DNA of 64,000 nucleotides from Desmodesmus armatus (GCA_007449985.2 VIIQ02000087.1:124001-188000), one strand, 5' to 3'; shown: positions 13,834 through 28,302, counted from the first letter of the stretch. Numbers and translations are program-made. The notes: generated by a model from the letters alone, not told the origin.

Positions 13834-16800
13834 ATGGAGTCTTGCCCGCCTCAATTTCTCTGCCCCCTCAGCAACCTGCTCATGATCAACCCCATGATTT
13901 TAGTGGAGACCGGACGCACGTTTGAGGATCATCGCATCAGGCAGTGGCTTGAGACAAACTCAGTGTGCCCTGTCACACAGCAGCAACTTGTCAGCAAGCA
14001 GTTGGTGCCAAATGAGGTCCTCAAGTCCCTCATCAGCGAGTGGGTTATGCATGCAGTAGCAGGCAGCGGCACCCACACAAGCCTGCCAGCAGCTTTTGAC
14101 CCAGCATCAAGCAGCAGCTTCAAAGGTGGCAGTGCTCAGCAGGCGCGCTCTGCACATGTCGGCAGCGCCACAAAGCAGTACACCCCAGCAAGTGTTTACA
14201 GCACCTCAGATGTCGCTTGCTCAGCAGACCGGGGCCTGCAGGCAGGCAGCACTGCCATAGGCATACACATAGAAGATGGCGGCAAGCAGGTCACACACAC
14301 GGCCATCCCCAGTGTTGGCCGAGTGTTGGGAGAGCCAAAAGGCACAAGGCGCTGTCGTTGCAGCCGCAGGGTTGGAGTGGTGATGGCAGTCGTGGCTGTT
14401 GTGCTGGCATGTGCTGGTGCTGCTGTTGCTGTGGGTGTAAACTTTGGGCTGAGCTCTCATGATCTGATCAGAAGCATGCTGCGCCCACAGGTGAGCTTTC
14501 ACGCACAGCTGCTGCTGACTCAGGGCCGGTGCTGCACCTGCCATGCTGCACAGTGTGTGGGATGATGTCAAATGAGCCCTGTGCCTCAAGCGTATGTAGA
14601 TAGTGCCGGCAGTACACACGTGTGCCCAGTGGTCAACTGCCAACACCAACGTTTAGGCCGCGCAAGGGCATTTGATTTGTGATGGGACAACTGGGAGACC
14701 ATGCTTTCCCCCTAAACCCCCAACACATCATGTGCCCAGTCGGCAGACCCTGTCCTAGAGGAATCACCCCCATGGTCATGGCATGCATGTGTTACGGCTT
14801 GCTATGCAGGCTTGGCAGGTGCTGCTGTGATGTGTGGTGGCCAAGAGTGCCCCACGAACAACACCTCTCGTGCTGGCCAGTCACAAGCTCTGGGTGGCCC
14901 CACATCGGACTCATCAACACCTGTGCAGCCCACAGGTAGGCACACGTTGACACCACACACACGCCAAGCATGCCATGCATGCACTGACTCCTCAAGCTCG
15001 TTGCACGAGCATACGTGGCCTTCGGCAAGTGCTTACGCCCTTCGGCTCCTTTATATTTATTTTTTTATAAACCTGCAGAGCAAAGTGAGGAGTTACGTGC
15101 CTAGGGCTAGGCACGTAACCACAACCTACAGAGCAAGGATGGCGGAATGGTAGACGCAAGAGCTTCTAAAGCTCTCGTTCAGGCTGAACATGAGAGTTCA
15201 AGTCTCTCTCCTTGTAATTAGGCTATATGCCGGCAAAAAGTGTGGTATCTGGCGTCTGGCATCTGGCAAAGCCAGTAGCCAGTAGCCAGCGCCCTGTTGC
15301 AAGTGCTATCTGGCGAAGCCAGATGCCAATCTGCGAGTGTGGCGGAATGGTAGACGCGAGAGCTTCAAAAGCTTTTCATTATTGTAGCCTACAGGCTAGA
15401 GCATCATGCTTCAATGTGACACTCTAGCCAACGGCCCAATACAGACGCTGTTGTACACCTGTTTTACAACTGTACAACTGTCGTTGTTTCACAATGTGGC
15501 TCTGCGTTGTGTTGGCAGGTCGGCTTGGGTGGTGCTGTAGTGATGTTTGGTGACCAAACATGTCCATTCAGGAACACCTTCGAGCATGGCATGCGTGTCC
15601 TGACCCACCTCACACTTCAGGTACTGCCACAAGGAACGCATCCAGCCCTGCACAGCCCACGGGAGGCAACACAACCAGGCCAGTGGAGCACACCCCTGAT
15701 GCCTCCAGACATGCACAGCCCACAGGTGGTTGCAGACTGCAATGCTTGTTGCGCTAAGCCTGTTTGCACTCCCATCATGAGTGCACTGCATGTCACCTGT
15801 CACAGCATAGTGCACTCCCATCATGGGCTGTCAGCACAGGCCGGGTTCCAGGGCGCTCAGCGCACGTGCTGATGTTGTGGCTTGTTGTGCAGGCTTGAGA
15901 GGCACTGTATCATCATGCAGCGGCAAACCATGCCCCACCAACAACACCACTGATGCCGAGCAGTCCCAAGCCTTTGGTGGTGTCACCACTGTTGATTGCA
16001 CCAGTCACACCCCACCCACTGCTACCAGCACTGATAGCAACACGTCCATTCCATTACAAGCGGAGGTGCAGGGGTCTGGCCCGCTGCAGCCCATAGGTGA
16101 GCACATCACAGTCTGAGTCAACACCACAGAGGGCTAACCAGTAGCATAATCTTCATGCATCGCACAACAGAGTTTTTTAAACTGATGGCGTGTGAGCTCT
16201 TCATTGCCAGTGCAACATCTGCACGGCTGAGCCCTTGTTGGGCCCAGCTTAGAGCCCTTGTAAGCCAGGGGCCCTAAGGGCCCTAGGGGTTCAACAGGCC
16301 TGTGGAACCGTTCCGATGGCTGCAATTCACTAGGAAGGCAGCTACCAGGTGTTGCCAACAGGAGTCCTGGGACATGAACTGTCTCAGGCCAGCTGCAGAG
16401 ACAGGGCCCTCAACCACATGCTGCCACCCACCCAGGCAGTCAAACAGTTGAGCATGATGCTGCTTCACTGCATTGTACTGCACGCACTGGGTAATCATAT
16501 GCAACTCATCACCAGCCCCTGCCTCACACAACTTGCACAAGCGCTCTGTCCCAGGAACGGACATCCGCCGTCGGGTCCCCTCCACTACTTGGTGCCAGTG
16601 ACCCATGCATGCAAAGAGTTGCATGCATGCATGCCATCTGGCTTGGGGCGTACAATGGGGAAGTGGTGCCCACTGCATGTGCTGCTGCTGTTGTGCAGGT
16701 TTGCCAGGTGCTGGAGTGCTGTGTGGTGATGAGCCATGTCCCACCAACGACACCTCTCCTGCTGACCAGTCACAACCTTTGACAGGCGCCATGTCAGATT

Positions 16801-18590
16801 TACCCAGATCAACACCGCCCATGGTCAACACATCCACACCAGCACAGCCCGTATCTGGCACACCCAAACCTGCGCAGTCCACAGGTGATAACCTGAAGGT
16901 CACTTCACAGCTGCCTCAGCGCACCGTGCGCACCATGATGGCATCTACGCACTGCCCAGCCGACTAGACTGGACGCAGCCGCTGCGTTTTGAACAAGCAT
17001 GCATGGTGGTGCATCCGATGGCACAAGTGCGCTGGTTTCATTGCCACAGCATGCACATCACACACATTTTGTTGGCCTGCTGTGACCCATGCCATGCAGG
17101 ATCAGCAACAGACACGCCCGCAATACCAGAATCGGAGCCTGTGTTCTTTGACGGCATCAGCAAAGGGGGCCTGCCGTACCGCATATTTGCAAAACCGACA
17201 GCAACTTGGCTGTATGCAGAACTGTTTGATAATCAAGCCGCAGCTCAGGCATTCTGTAAGGCAGCAAGAGGCACACTAGCAGTACCAGCCAGCGACGTAG
17301 AGCAGTCTGAAGTGATTCAGCTGCTCAACGCGACAATCATCCCAGGCGCCTACAACACTGCGGTTGGCGGCCAAGTTGGCACTACATCCTGGTTCACCCT
17401 ATGGATGGGACTGAACCTTTCAACCCCACAGTCTGGCAGTCCTGCCACCTGGCAAACCTTGGATGGTAGCGTTGTGCCACAACCCACCCGCTGGGCCAGT
17501 GGCGAGCCGCAGCTTACACACTTCAAGAGGTACCAACCCGGGGGACCTGGTGTCCCCACACCATGCACTGTCCTGGTATGGTCTGACATCAAATCACGCA
17601 ACACACCGCCCGCGGGCACTTTTGTGGGGTGGGCCGCATACGAGTGTCAGACGAACGACCCGATGTTACACCAAGACGTGGCCAAGCCAGCTCTTTGCAG
17701 GCTGCCTGTGGCAAGAGACTTTGGTAACCCGGTGGAGCTGCTTGCAGATAGGGGTCATGCAGGGGGCAATGTTGCTTTGGGGCATGATTGGGGCTCCAAC
17801 TTTGACGCCATCAAAGAAGCCGGGCATGCTTTGGCATCCGCATGGCACTCACCTCACCGGCGCTACTCTCAAGCACAGCATGTTTTGTAACGTGTCAACA
17901 GCAGTATTTGACTTGTGCTGCGCTGAGTGCTGCTCACATTGACATCAGCCAATCATTGATGTGCTGACACGACTGCATGTATACCATGTGTATGCAACTT
18001 GCATAGGGGCCCCTGTTGCTGGTTGTTCTGTCTCTGTCGCAGGGGAGTTATCTGGCCACCTGCTGAGTCAGCAACCAGTCTTGATCCATGCGAATGGCAC
18101 AGGTTATCGCTTCATCATCAAACACAGGGCCACAGAGGGGCCAATTCGTAGCACACTGCAATCATTGGACACCATCCAGATATCAGACCACTTGCCAAAT
18201 GGAACATTTGTGGAGGTTGTTCACGAGTACTCTGATCAGCCTGCAGCTGAGGCATCATGCCGTGGTCTACGTGGAGGTTGGGGTATGTTTGTTGCAAATT
18301 CGTATGCCGAGCTGCTAGCGCTCAGCCAGGCCAGCACACTGGCACTTAGCGACCCTGCCGTGCCACTCGGCGACAACTCAGTTGAGGCTGTTTGGCACAT
18401 TGTGTGGTTGAATGTGGGGGCGTGGACTTTGGATCAGATGTCGACTGAAGTGCACCGTCGGCCCCCATGGACACCAGACATCCAGCGTGGTGGGTGTGTA
18501 CAGATGCAGAAATGGAGCAAGCTGCGGAGTGCGGCTTGGCTGAAGCAGGAGGCGTGCGAGGACAGGTCCTTCTTTGCTTGTCGGGAATGA
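13834..18590 (+). CDS. U-box / transmembrane / C-type-lectin-domain protein (predicted receptor-like E3 ligase)
   Basis: Model: exons 13834-14490, 14740-14935, 15893-16096, 16699-16884, 17100-17723 and 18043-18590, giving 804 residues. Residues 4-75 are a U-box, which recruits E2 enzymes for ubiquitin transfer: PPQFLCPLSNLLMINPMIL, then TGRTFEDHRIRQWL, CPVTQQQL and LVPNEVLKSLISEW. A Ser/Thr-rich linker and a basic RRCRCSRR precede one TM helix (about 180-203), so the N-terminus should be cytosolic. Outside follow stalk exons of the form GLxGxxxxCxxxxCPTNxT with N-glycosylation sequons. Then come two C-type-lectin-like domains. The first has FTLWMGL, WASGEPQ, AAYEC and ALCRLP; the second has the ending EACEDRSFFACRE. 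All later introns are phase 1. The weak link is exon 1 to exon 2: exon 1 ends in phase 0 and fits only if exon 2 starts at 14740 rather than at the repeat-like 14810 acceptor. Two separate genes remain possible. Confidence 0.68.
15133..15216 (+). tRNA. tRNA-Leu with anticodon CUA (reads UAG), organelle type
   Basis: A full cloverleaf can be drawn. The acceptor stem 15133-15139 pairs with 15209-15215 (7 pairs, one G-U). The D arm starts TGGCGGAATGGTAGACGC. The anticodon stem AGAGC/GCTCT is perfect around the loop TTCTAAA, so 15166-15168 gives CUA. The long variable arm has the stem GTTCA/TGAAC (class II, as in Leu and Ser), and the T arm is GAGAG-TTCAAGT-CTCTC. CCA is not encoded. The body resembles organellar tRNA-Leu. 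In Scenedesmus and related mitochondria UAG is read as leucine by such a tRNA. No T-rich Pol III terminator follows closely, so nuclear expression is doubtful. Confidence 0.9.
15333..15380 (+). pseudogene. Truncated tRNA-Leu with anticodon CAA
   Basis: The 5' half, from the acceptor strand to the end of the anticodon stem, nearly repeats the tRNA-Leu(CUA) upstream (shared TGGCGGAATGGTAGACGC). Its anticodon loop is TTCAAAA, so the anticodon at 15366-15368 is CAA (leucine UUG). The variable and T arms are missing, and nuclear-like sequence follows. It probably marks the right edge of the mitochondrial insert. Confidence 0.78.
16330..16630 (-). mobile_element. LINE 3'-end fragment (zinc-knuckle region of reverse transcriptase ORF)
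   Basis: On the minus strand an open frame reads LCKLCEAGAGDELHMITQC, then HAQLFDCLGGWQHV and LRQFMSQDSCWQHLV. These match in order and spacing the end of the LINE at 28.6-32.0 kb (ICQLCGEGVGDEFHVVFEC, HAELFEAFGGWSHI, MRQFMAQDPRWV). It is an antisense relic in the intron between two stalk exons of the lectin gene. Confidence 0.8.
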
Positions 18591-19158
18591 TTACACGAAT
18601 GCTGCTGTGCTGCTTCCTGGTTTGGCAGATTGTTAAAAAAGCTGGATTGTCTAGGCCAACTGACGTGTTGGTCATGGCCCTCCAGTTGTTCAAAGTTCAG
18701 GGTTGATGGGTGCACAGCATGCTTGATTAGCCTTGGCATGCTTTATCAGCTTTCAGAGTGGGGAGTTGATGGCCAGTTGTATGTGGTGTGTGCTGCTTGC
18801 TTGCTGTGCCCTGCTGTCGCGATGCAGCACTCACCCTTGAGTACCTTGTCTAGTACATTGTTCAGCACACTCAGTGACATGCAGCCCAAACCTGTCTACA
18901 GGGCCCATCTCTGCTGATTGCAAACATTTGTCACTCTTGCTTGCAACAACCAACCAGTCAGGGACAGCCGTAAGGGGAACCACCAACGTTCCTGGACATA
19001 AGCACATCATTTCGTTCACACCAGGAGTTTAATACCGTTGTTTTCCGGAGGCCGAGGTTGCATCGACTAATCCCGTCAAATCCCGCAGCGACAAATGTGA
19101 CACGCGGCGCCCGCCACACAACAAACGCCGGACTGTACATAAGGCTAGTGGTGCAACG
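18591..19158. other. Intergenic region between lectin gene and small heat-shock gene
   Basis: No gene is seen. The last 200 bases before 19159 should hold the heat-shock promoter; a TACATAAGG at about 19135 could serve as a TATA-like element. I do not see a clean array of heat-shock elements. Confidence 0.4.
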
Positions 19159-20461
19159 ATGCAGCTTATACAACGACCGCAGAACACATGCTGCTCGTAT
19201 CTGACCCGCCCAAGCACACTTTCCCAGCAACAGTCCCTCTTGAGAAAAACCAAGCCCACAAGCATGGCAGTCTCAGTCATGTCACGCTGCAACCCCAGCC
19301 TGGGTGCTTCCTTTTCTAGCACTGGGCGCAGTGTCAGGGCTCAGCCAGCAGCTGCTGCCAGGGCCCCTGTCACCTTCGTACGTGTCACTAGGCCTAGGCT
19401 CTCGCCCTCCTAGGTCTCCTACCGCCCCGGCAGCTCCTGCAGCAGCAGCCCCTCCGAAGAGGAAGCCATGAAGGTGGGTATTGTGACTACATGCACAAGT
19501 GACTGTGATTATGTAACATACTGATGGCGCATGCCTGTGTTTGCGCTGTGGAAGGTGCAATTGCAACAACAGTCAGTCAGTCTCAGTGCCATGCACTCCA
19601 TGCATCCTGCATGAATATAAACGGCTCGTGCACTAGTGCTCTGTGTGCATTGCATGCACATTCGTCCAGTTGCATGCATGCAAAGTCCTGTTGCATGCAT
19701 GCAAAAGCAAATGGAAAGTGTGAGGAAAGTAGGCACCACAGCACATGAGCCAAGTTTTTGCCTTCATGCAGCACACTGTCTGTTTTACTAAACCTGACTG
19801 CTGATAGCGGCGTGCAGCCAGAATAGTATGGTTCTTCATGTCCTCATTCTCAAACGTTGTGTGCATTACCTGCTGCCTCCCTGCCCTGCCTCCCTCCCGC
19901 CCTGCCCCACAGCGCATGATGTCTGAAATGGAGCGCATGGCCAAGCAGTGGATGGAGTCGAACAAGGCCTCCCAGCCTTCACAACAGCGCATGATGTCAG
20001 AGATGGAGCGTATGGCCAAGCAATGGATGGAAACCAACAATGTCTCTGGCAGCTCCTTCTGGCCAGGTGGGACCTTCAACTCCCGCCCAGGCACACCCTC
20101 TCCTGCCGCAGCACCCAGCAGCCGCAACAGCAGTGGCAGCAGCCCCTCCCTGCCCTTGGATGTCGTCAGCACAGAAGGCTCCTACCTCCTGTATGCTGAT
20201 GTGCCCGGCCTGGCCAAGGCAGACCTGTCCATCAAGCTGAGCAAGGAGCGGGTATTGACAGTATCTGGTACTCGGCAGTGCCCCGTTGACGATGGTTTCA
20301 CTCAGCAGGAGCGAGCAGCGGGCCCCTTCAGCAGGTCCTGGCCTCTGCCTGAGGATGCTGATAGCAAGGGCATCAGCGCTAAGGTGACTACTGGTGTGCT
20401 GACCGTCAAAGTGCCCAGGAAGCAGCCCGAGGATGACGCGCATGAGATTAGGATCAGTTAG
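19159..20461 (+). CDS. Small heat-shock protein (HSP20 / alpha-crystallin), probably plastid
   Basis: Exons 19159-19377 (or from the in-frame ATG at 19264), 19414-19473 and 19913-20461 join in phase 0. They give 240 residues from the second ATG. Small HSPs are ATP-independent holdases that keep unfolding proteins soluble. The alpha-crystallin domain spans about residues 138-238: LPLDVVSTEGSYLLYADVPG, LSIKLSKERVLTVSGTR, FSRSWPLPED and the conserved GVLTVKVPRK near the end. The N-terminus is rich in Ser, Arg and Ala and low in acidic residues, as in plastid transit peptides, and resembles algal chloroplast HSP22 forms. An amphipathic Met-rich motif, RMMSEMERMAKQWME, occurs twice 25 residues apart; Met-rich amphipathic helices are known from plastid HSP21. 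The stop is TAG. Confidence 0.88.
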
Positions 20462-21580
20462 GCTGTTGTGCAGAGTTGTTGCAGTTTTTGTTGCAGGTTT
20501 TGTGGGACTATCATGCTAGGCTGTGTGCTGATAAGGGTGCAATCGCACTAGGCTGTGTGCTGATAAGGGTGCTTGTTGTGAGCACAGCACTGTGACCGTT
20601 GCGCGTGGTGCTGTGAGGGTGGGAACGTGCATGCATGTGTGATCTTTCTATTCATGAGCAGAGTGGGCATGGTCATATGCAGTCCCAATCGCTTTGAGAG
20701 TGTGGGTGCAGTTGTGAGTTCCCATGCAGTGGCTGAGGTGCTGACCGTGTGTGCGCCACATTGAGACTGTGACTGACGTATGTAGTGTCTTTTGCACAGA
20801 CCTGTCAACTTGAGTCATAAGTTATGCGGCAACGTACTATGATAGTGATTGTATGTACATGCTTGTTGTTGAATGGTGTTGACTGGTGGTGTAGATTGGT
20901 GTTGACTGGTGTTGCATAATAGTTTGAAATTTTGATAGTTTGGTTGTGATGGTGGTCTGGTGATGCAACAGGCATGGCAGGTGGCTGAACAGGATGGGAG
21001 TTGGTCCGATTGGAAGGTTTGCATATAGAATAAATGTCCACAAACGCTTTATTTCCAGCTCTGCTCTGCTCTGCTCAGCTACAAATGGTTTTTTTTGCAT
21101 ATTGTAATGATGCAGCAAAGCTCATCGACAACTCCATCAGTGTTTCATCTCAACTGCTGGCTAGATCTGCATCCAACTGCTGTCCACCACAATGCCCAGA
21201 CAATAACATAGCAGCAAAACCCACGAGATGGATACTTCAACGTATTCAGTAAGTTCTGCACGCGCCTACGACCATCACAGCAGCCGAAGAGCTGTAGTAC
21301 TGCTGACTGATCATTAGTATTTACTGAGCAGCACTATAGCATCAAACCACAGCACAAAAACGTATGCGGTCGACATCAGTATTTACTGAGCAGCACTATA
21401 GCATCAAACCACAGCACACAACGTATGCAATCGAACTCCAGAAACGTGTTGTGAACTGTTCATGCAAGCCCGTCGTGTTGACAGCTGCAGCTGTCAGGCA
21501 GCTCCTGGAGGCAGCTCCTGCTCTCCTCCTTACAGTTGCACCATGAAATTGACACAACCTTGTCACCACGTCTTGTGTAG
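20462..21580. other. Intergenic region with short tandem repeats
   Basis: It holds a direct repeat of about 30 bases after the heat-shock gene (20518 and 20550, core GGCTGTGTGCTGATAAGGGT). A GGTGTTGACTGGTG minisatellite lies at about 20866-20912. A tandem repeat of about 60 bases lies at 21316-21430 (core TTTACTGAGCAGCACTATAG) just upstream of F-box gene A. No coding region is recognised. Confidence 0.6.
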
Positions 21581-25221
<3,641 letters not shown>

Positions 25222-26273
25222 TGTGGCACAGCAAGGTGTTGTGGGTGTGATCTTGGTGGATGTGAATGCCATCACGTTGCACTGCTGGCATGGACTGTAC
25301 GATCAAGCCATGGATTGTGTTGAGGGGTCTGCTGCACCAGTTGCATGAGTTGTGTGATGCTGGGATCATGAGACAGAGCTGAGAGAGGGACGAGTAGTAT
25401 TGCAAGTTGCCCTAACCTGAGGCGATGCATGTTCAGGTAGCTTGGGTTGGCAACATAAGAGTTGGTCTGCTGTCATGTTTACGAAGTCTACTTGGAAATG
25501 TATAAGTTTGCTTTGACTTGGGAATAACTGTGTGTGCACTGCAACATGGGCGGCGCCGTACCTAACCTGTCCTGCATTCACCATATGTGCTCTTCAAAGT
25601 AGAGTAGCACATGTGGCATGTTTCTGTTGTGTGCATGTGTGCTTGTAGCCAAGGAACATCGGCTATGGCCTTGTGTCATAGGTGCTGACACCTAGGCAGC
25701 TCCTCAGGAGCTGATCACAGTGCCAGGTGGCAAATACGGTGACAGATGATCTGCCCTGCTAGGTATTCCCATATGGCCTCGCCTGCAAGCGGCTAGTTTG
25801 TGCAAGCGCTGTGATATGCAACAGTTGACTTTGCTTTTGCGGCAGAAGCACCTGGTTCCACTGGCACTGACAACTGGCACTGACAAAACCCAACCAGTCT
25901 GCCCGCCGTGTCAAATGTTCTATCCTGTGATGATCGACAACACCAGCTTGACACTAAAGTTCATCCACAAGCCAAAGCATGATGCTGGACAGTGGTCGCC
26001 TGCAGATCTACACACCTGTACGTCAATTTGAGTGATGCAGTGGGGATTTGCAGGCAGCCCATGACAGATGCAAACATTAGCTGCAGCATGCACTGCCCAA
26101 CACATTCATATTACATCTGCGATCTTACTACAACATTCAAATTACATCTGCAAGCAGCAAGTACGTAACATCACTTGGGTACCCACAACCCACACCAATT
26201 GCATGCCAGCACAAACTCCAGCATCAACAGCAGCTGGCAAGAGCCCTGCCAACACCTGACCTGCTGTGCCTGG
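25222..26273. other. Intergenic region between convergent F-box genes A and B
   Basis: About 1 kb with no recognised coding region. It separates the 3' ends of gene A (plus strand) and gene B (minus strand). Confidence 0.5.
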
Positions 26274-26709
26274 TCAGCCTTGCTGTATGCTGTTCTGCTT
26301 CAGCAACGGCAGCACCGCCAGCAACTGAGCTCCCATCGCTGCCACTGTTGCCTGCAGGCTTGCAACCTCCTGCTGCTGCCTGTCCTGCTGTTGTTGTAGC
26401 TCCGCCACCTCATTGCGCAACCCTTGCGCCTCACGCTCCAGCACCAAGGAATGTGTCGCTACCGCCCCTGGTCATGCTGAGCAGCCCGTCCTCGGATTCA
26501 TCCCAGGCATACTCGGGGGCATCTCTGTAGTGCTGTACTGCTGCATTGAGGGCCTCGTACGGCAGCCTGCGCCATATGTCAGGGGGCTGCCCTTCAGGAG
26601 TCTGCGGCCAGTGAACGAAAGCAGCAGTTGCAAGCAGCAAGCGCAAGCAGCAGACTTGAGTAAGAAGCAGGCCTCGAAGCTTTCAGACTGATACTTGGGG
26701 GCCATGATA

Positions 26710-27436
26710 GCTCAGACATGTTGGCGCATTGGCTGAATTGAACTGAGCGTACTGTGGTCTGTAGCGTTACACACTGCAAGGGAATTGTATCGGTACTGGT
26801 CCTTTTATCCCACTCAGCCCCAGCAACACTCCTCGACCGGGGAACCAGAACAACCCTTAACCCCGAAAGAGCCAGAATTGCCCCGGCTGGAACCAATTGT
26901 AGAGCGGTTTCCCTTGTTGCCTGCTACATTGACAGGCAGCAGCATGAACGGCACCAGCTCAACTACACGTTGTAGCTGTTGGTATGGTGCACCATACCCA
27001 ACCGAACCATTGCAGCAGGCAGGCATACCGTCATTTCAAAGTAAGGGAACCTATGTTGCCCATGGCAACTAGTCTGCAGGTGTGTAAGTGCATAGAACGT
27101 CTAACGCCCGGGTGGCGTCAGTACTGCATCGATTCCGTCCTACTGTTTTTGATGCTCAGGGTGCACCCTGGATTGTGACTGGGCTGTAACAGGCGGCTAC
27201 TAGTAGTTATCTGGGTGACGCTTTCTGATTGCAGGGCTGCTGCTGCCAAGGTGCTAAACAGTTGCTGCTGCTGGGCTGCTGCTGCTGGACTTGCTGCTGC
27301 TGATGGCCCTTCACTGTCTTCCAAGGCCCTGGAACGTAGCGCTTTCACGATTGCAACTTCATGTGACACGATCGAGCACCATTATGGCACTGAACTGGTC
27401 GCTCACACTCTGGGCTCAACTGCAAGCTTGCAGCAG

Positions 27437-27467
<31 letters not shown>

Positions 27468-28060
27468 GAGTGAACAAAGCTGCTGCGCCCTTGCATTCCT
27501 ATCCTGTGCCTGCGTCGCTGATGGGCAAAATCCAGCTAAAGTCCTTATATCTTCGGCACGCGCATCCACAGCTGACGGGCTGTTAGTCACCCATTACTCA
27601 ACCCCGCACTTGTCTCGCAGCCTCTACCCAAGGGCCCCATGAAACGTATTTTTTCATTCTTATCTTCCATCACGTTTTCCCTGCCCTGTTGTGTACGGTG
27701 CACTTTGCACGTGCAAGGAAATTCTATCCATACATTTTGGACGCAAATCAACCAGACTATTGCGGCACACAGGCGTGCCCCAGCCGTCACCGAGAAATAC
27801 GTACGTACATCGTGGCATTCTACCTTTTGACGATCCTGTAACCAGCAGTTGCAGCACTGTTGGCGTTTGCTACGGCAGCATCCATACCCAGCAAACGAGG
27901 GCGATTATTACTTCTTATAACCGCAACATTCCTGAACGACTAGCCAAGGCCTGCTGTGGCACATCTTGGACCTTACTTCAGACCAGTTTTGGCAGTCATG
28001 TGTGTGGGTGTGAGACCCGTGCGCTGTATTGGCATCTATTCCTAAAGGAATCGATGCAAT
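26710..28060. other. Unrelated insert within F-box gene B
   Basis: Paralogues have an intron 2 of about 180-270 bases, while here about 1.35 kb separates exons 2 and 3 and the end of exon 2 is lost. The segment 26789-27075 has a Pro/Glu-rich open frame on the plus strand (EPEQPLTPKEPELPRLEPIV), reminiscent of a linker or gag-like protein but not identifiable. The part 27580-27860 is more AT-rich and promoter-like. There is a CAG run at 27432-27470. Confidence 0.4.
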
Positions 28061-28302
28061 AGCACCCGACCAGGGAGACGATGCCCCCAAAGTGAGCAAG
28101 TTCGAGCTCCCTGATGTGCAGTTCCCTCAGGCGGTCACATCCAGCCAGGCTGCGCCAGACGATGTCTGAGCACTCAGCGCCTTGCATGTTGATGATGAGG
28201 CAGGTCAAGGACCGTAACCTGCCCAGGATGGCCACGCTACACGTCCTGCCCCCATCCCCCTCGACATATTCAAACAGATCCTCATCAGGCATTGCTAGAG
28301 CA

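Larger units (their letters stand above)
15015..15400 (+). other. Probable mitochondrial DNA insert (NUMT) in a lectin-gene intron
   Basis: Within the intron 14936-15892 lies a stretch unlike its surroundings. It has an AT-rich TTTATATTTATTTTTTTATA, small GC palindromes (GCCTAGGGCTAGGC, repeated CCTTCGG and GCCAGTAGCCAGTAGCC) and two tRNA-Leu genes, one whole and one cut. This layout is typical of chlorophycean mitochondrial DNA. The edges are approximate. Confidence 0.65.
14810..16884 (+). repeat. Tandemly duplicated stalk exons of the lectin gene
   Basis: Four copies of one exon type lie at 14810-14935, 15519-about 15670, 15893-16096 and 16699-16884. Each follows a (G)CAG acceptor and begins GLAG, GLGG, GLRG or GLPG. 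Three keep the two Cys, the CPTN(N/D)T sequon and the QSQ motif and end in phase 1. The second copy (15519) starts in the wrong phase, reads CPFRNTF instead of CPTNNTS, and needs a frame shift to recover its Pro/Thr end (SSPAQPTGG). I treat it as a decayed exon that splicing can skip without loss of frame. Confidence 0.75.

Noticed and set aside
15227..15427. Short frame across the second tRNA
   Set aside because: The sequence is explained by tRNA-Leu(CAA) and mitochondrial spacer repeats.
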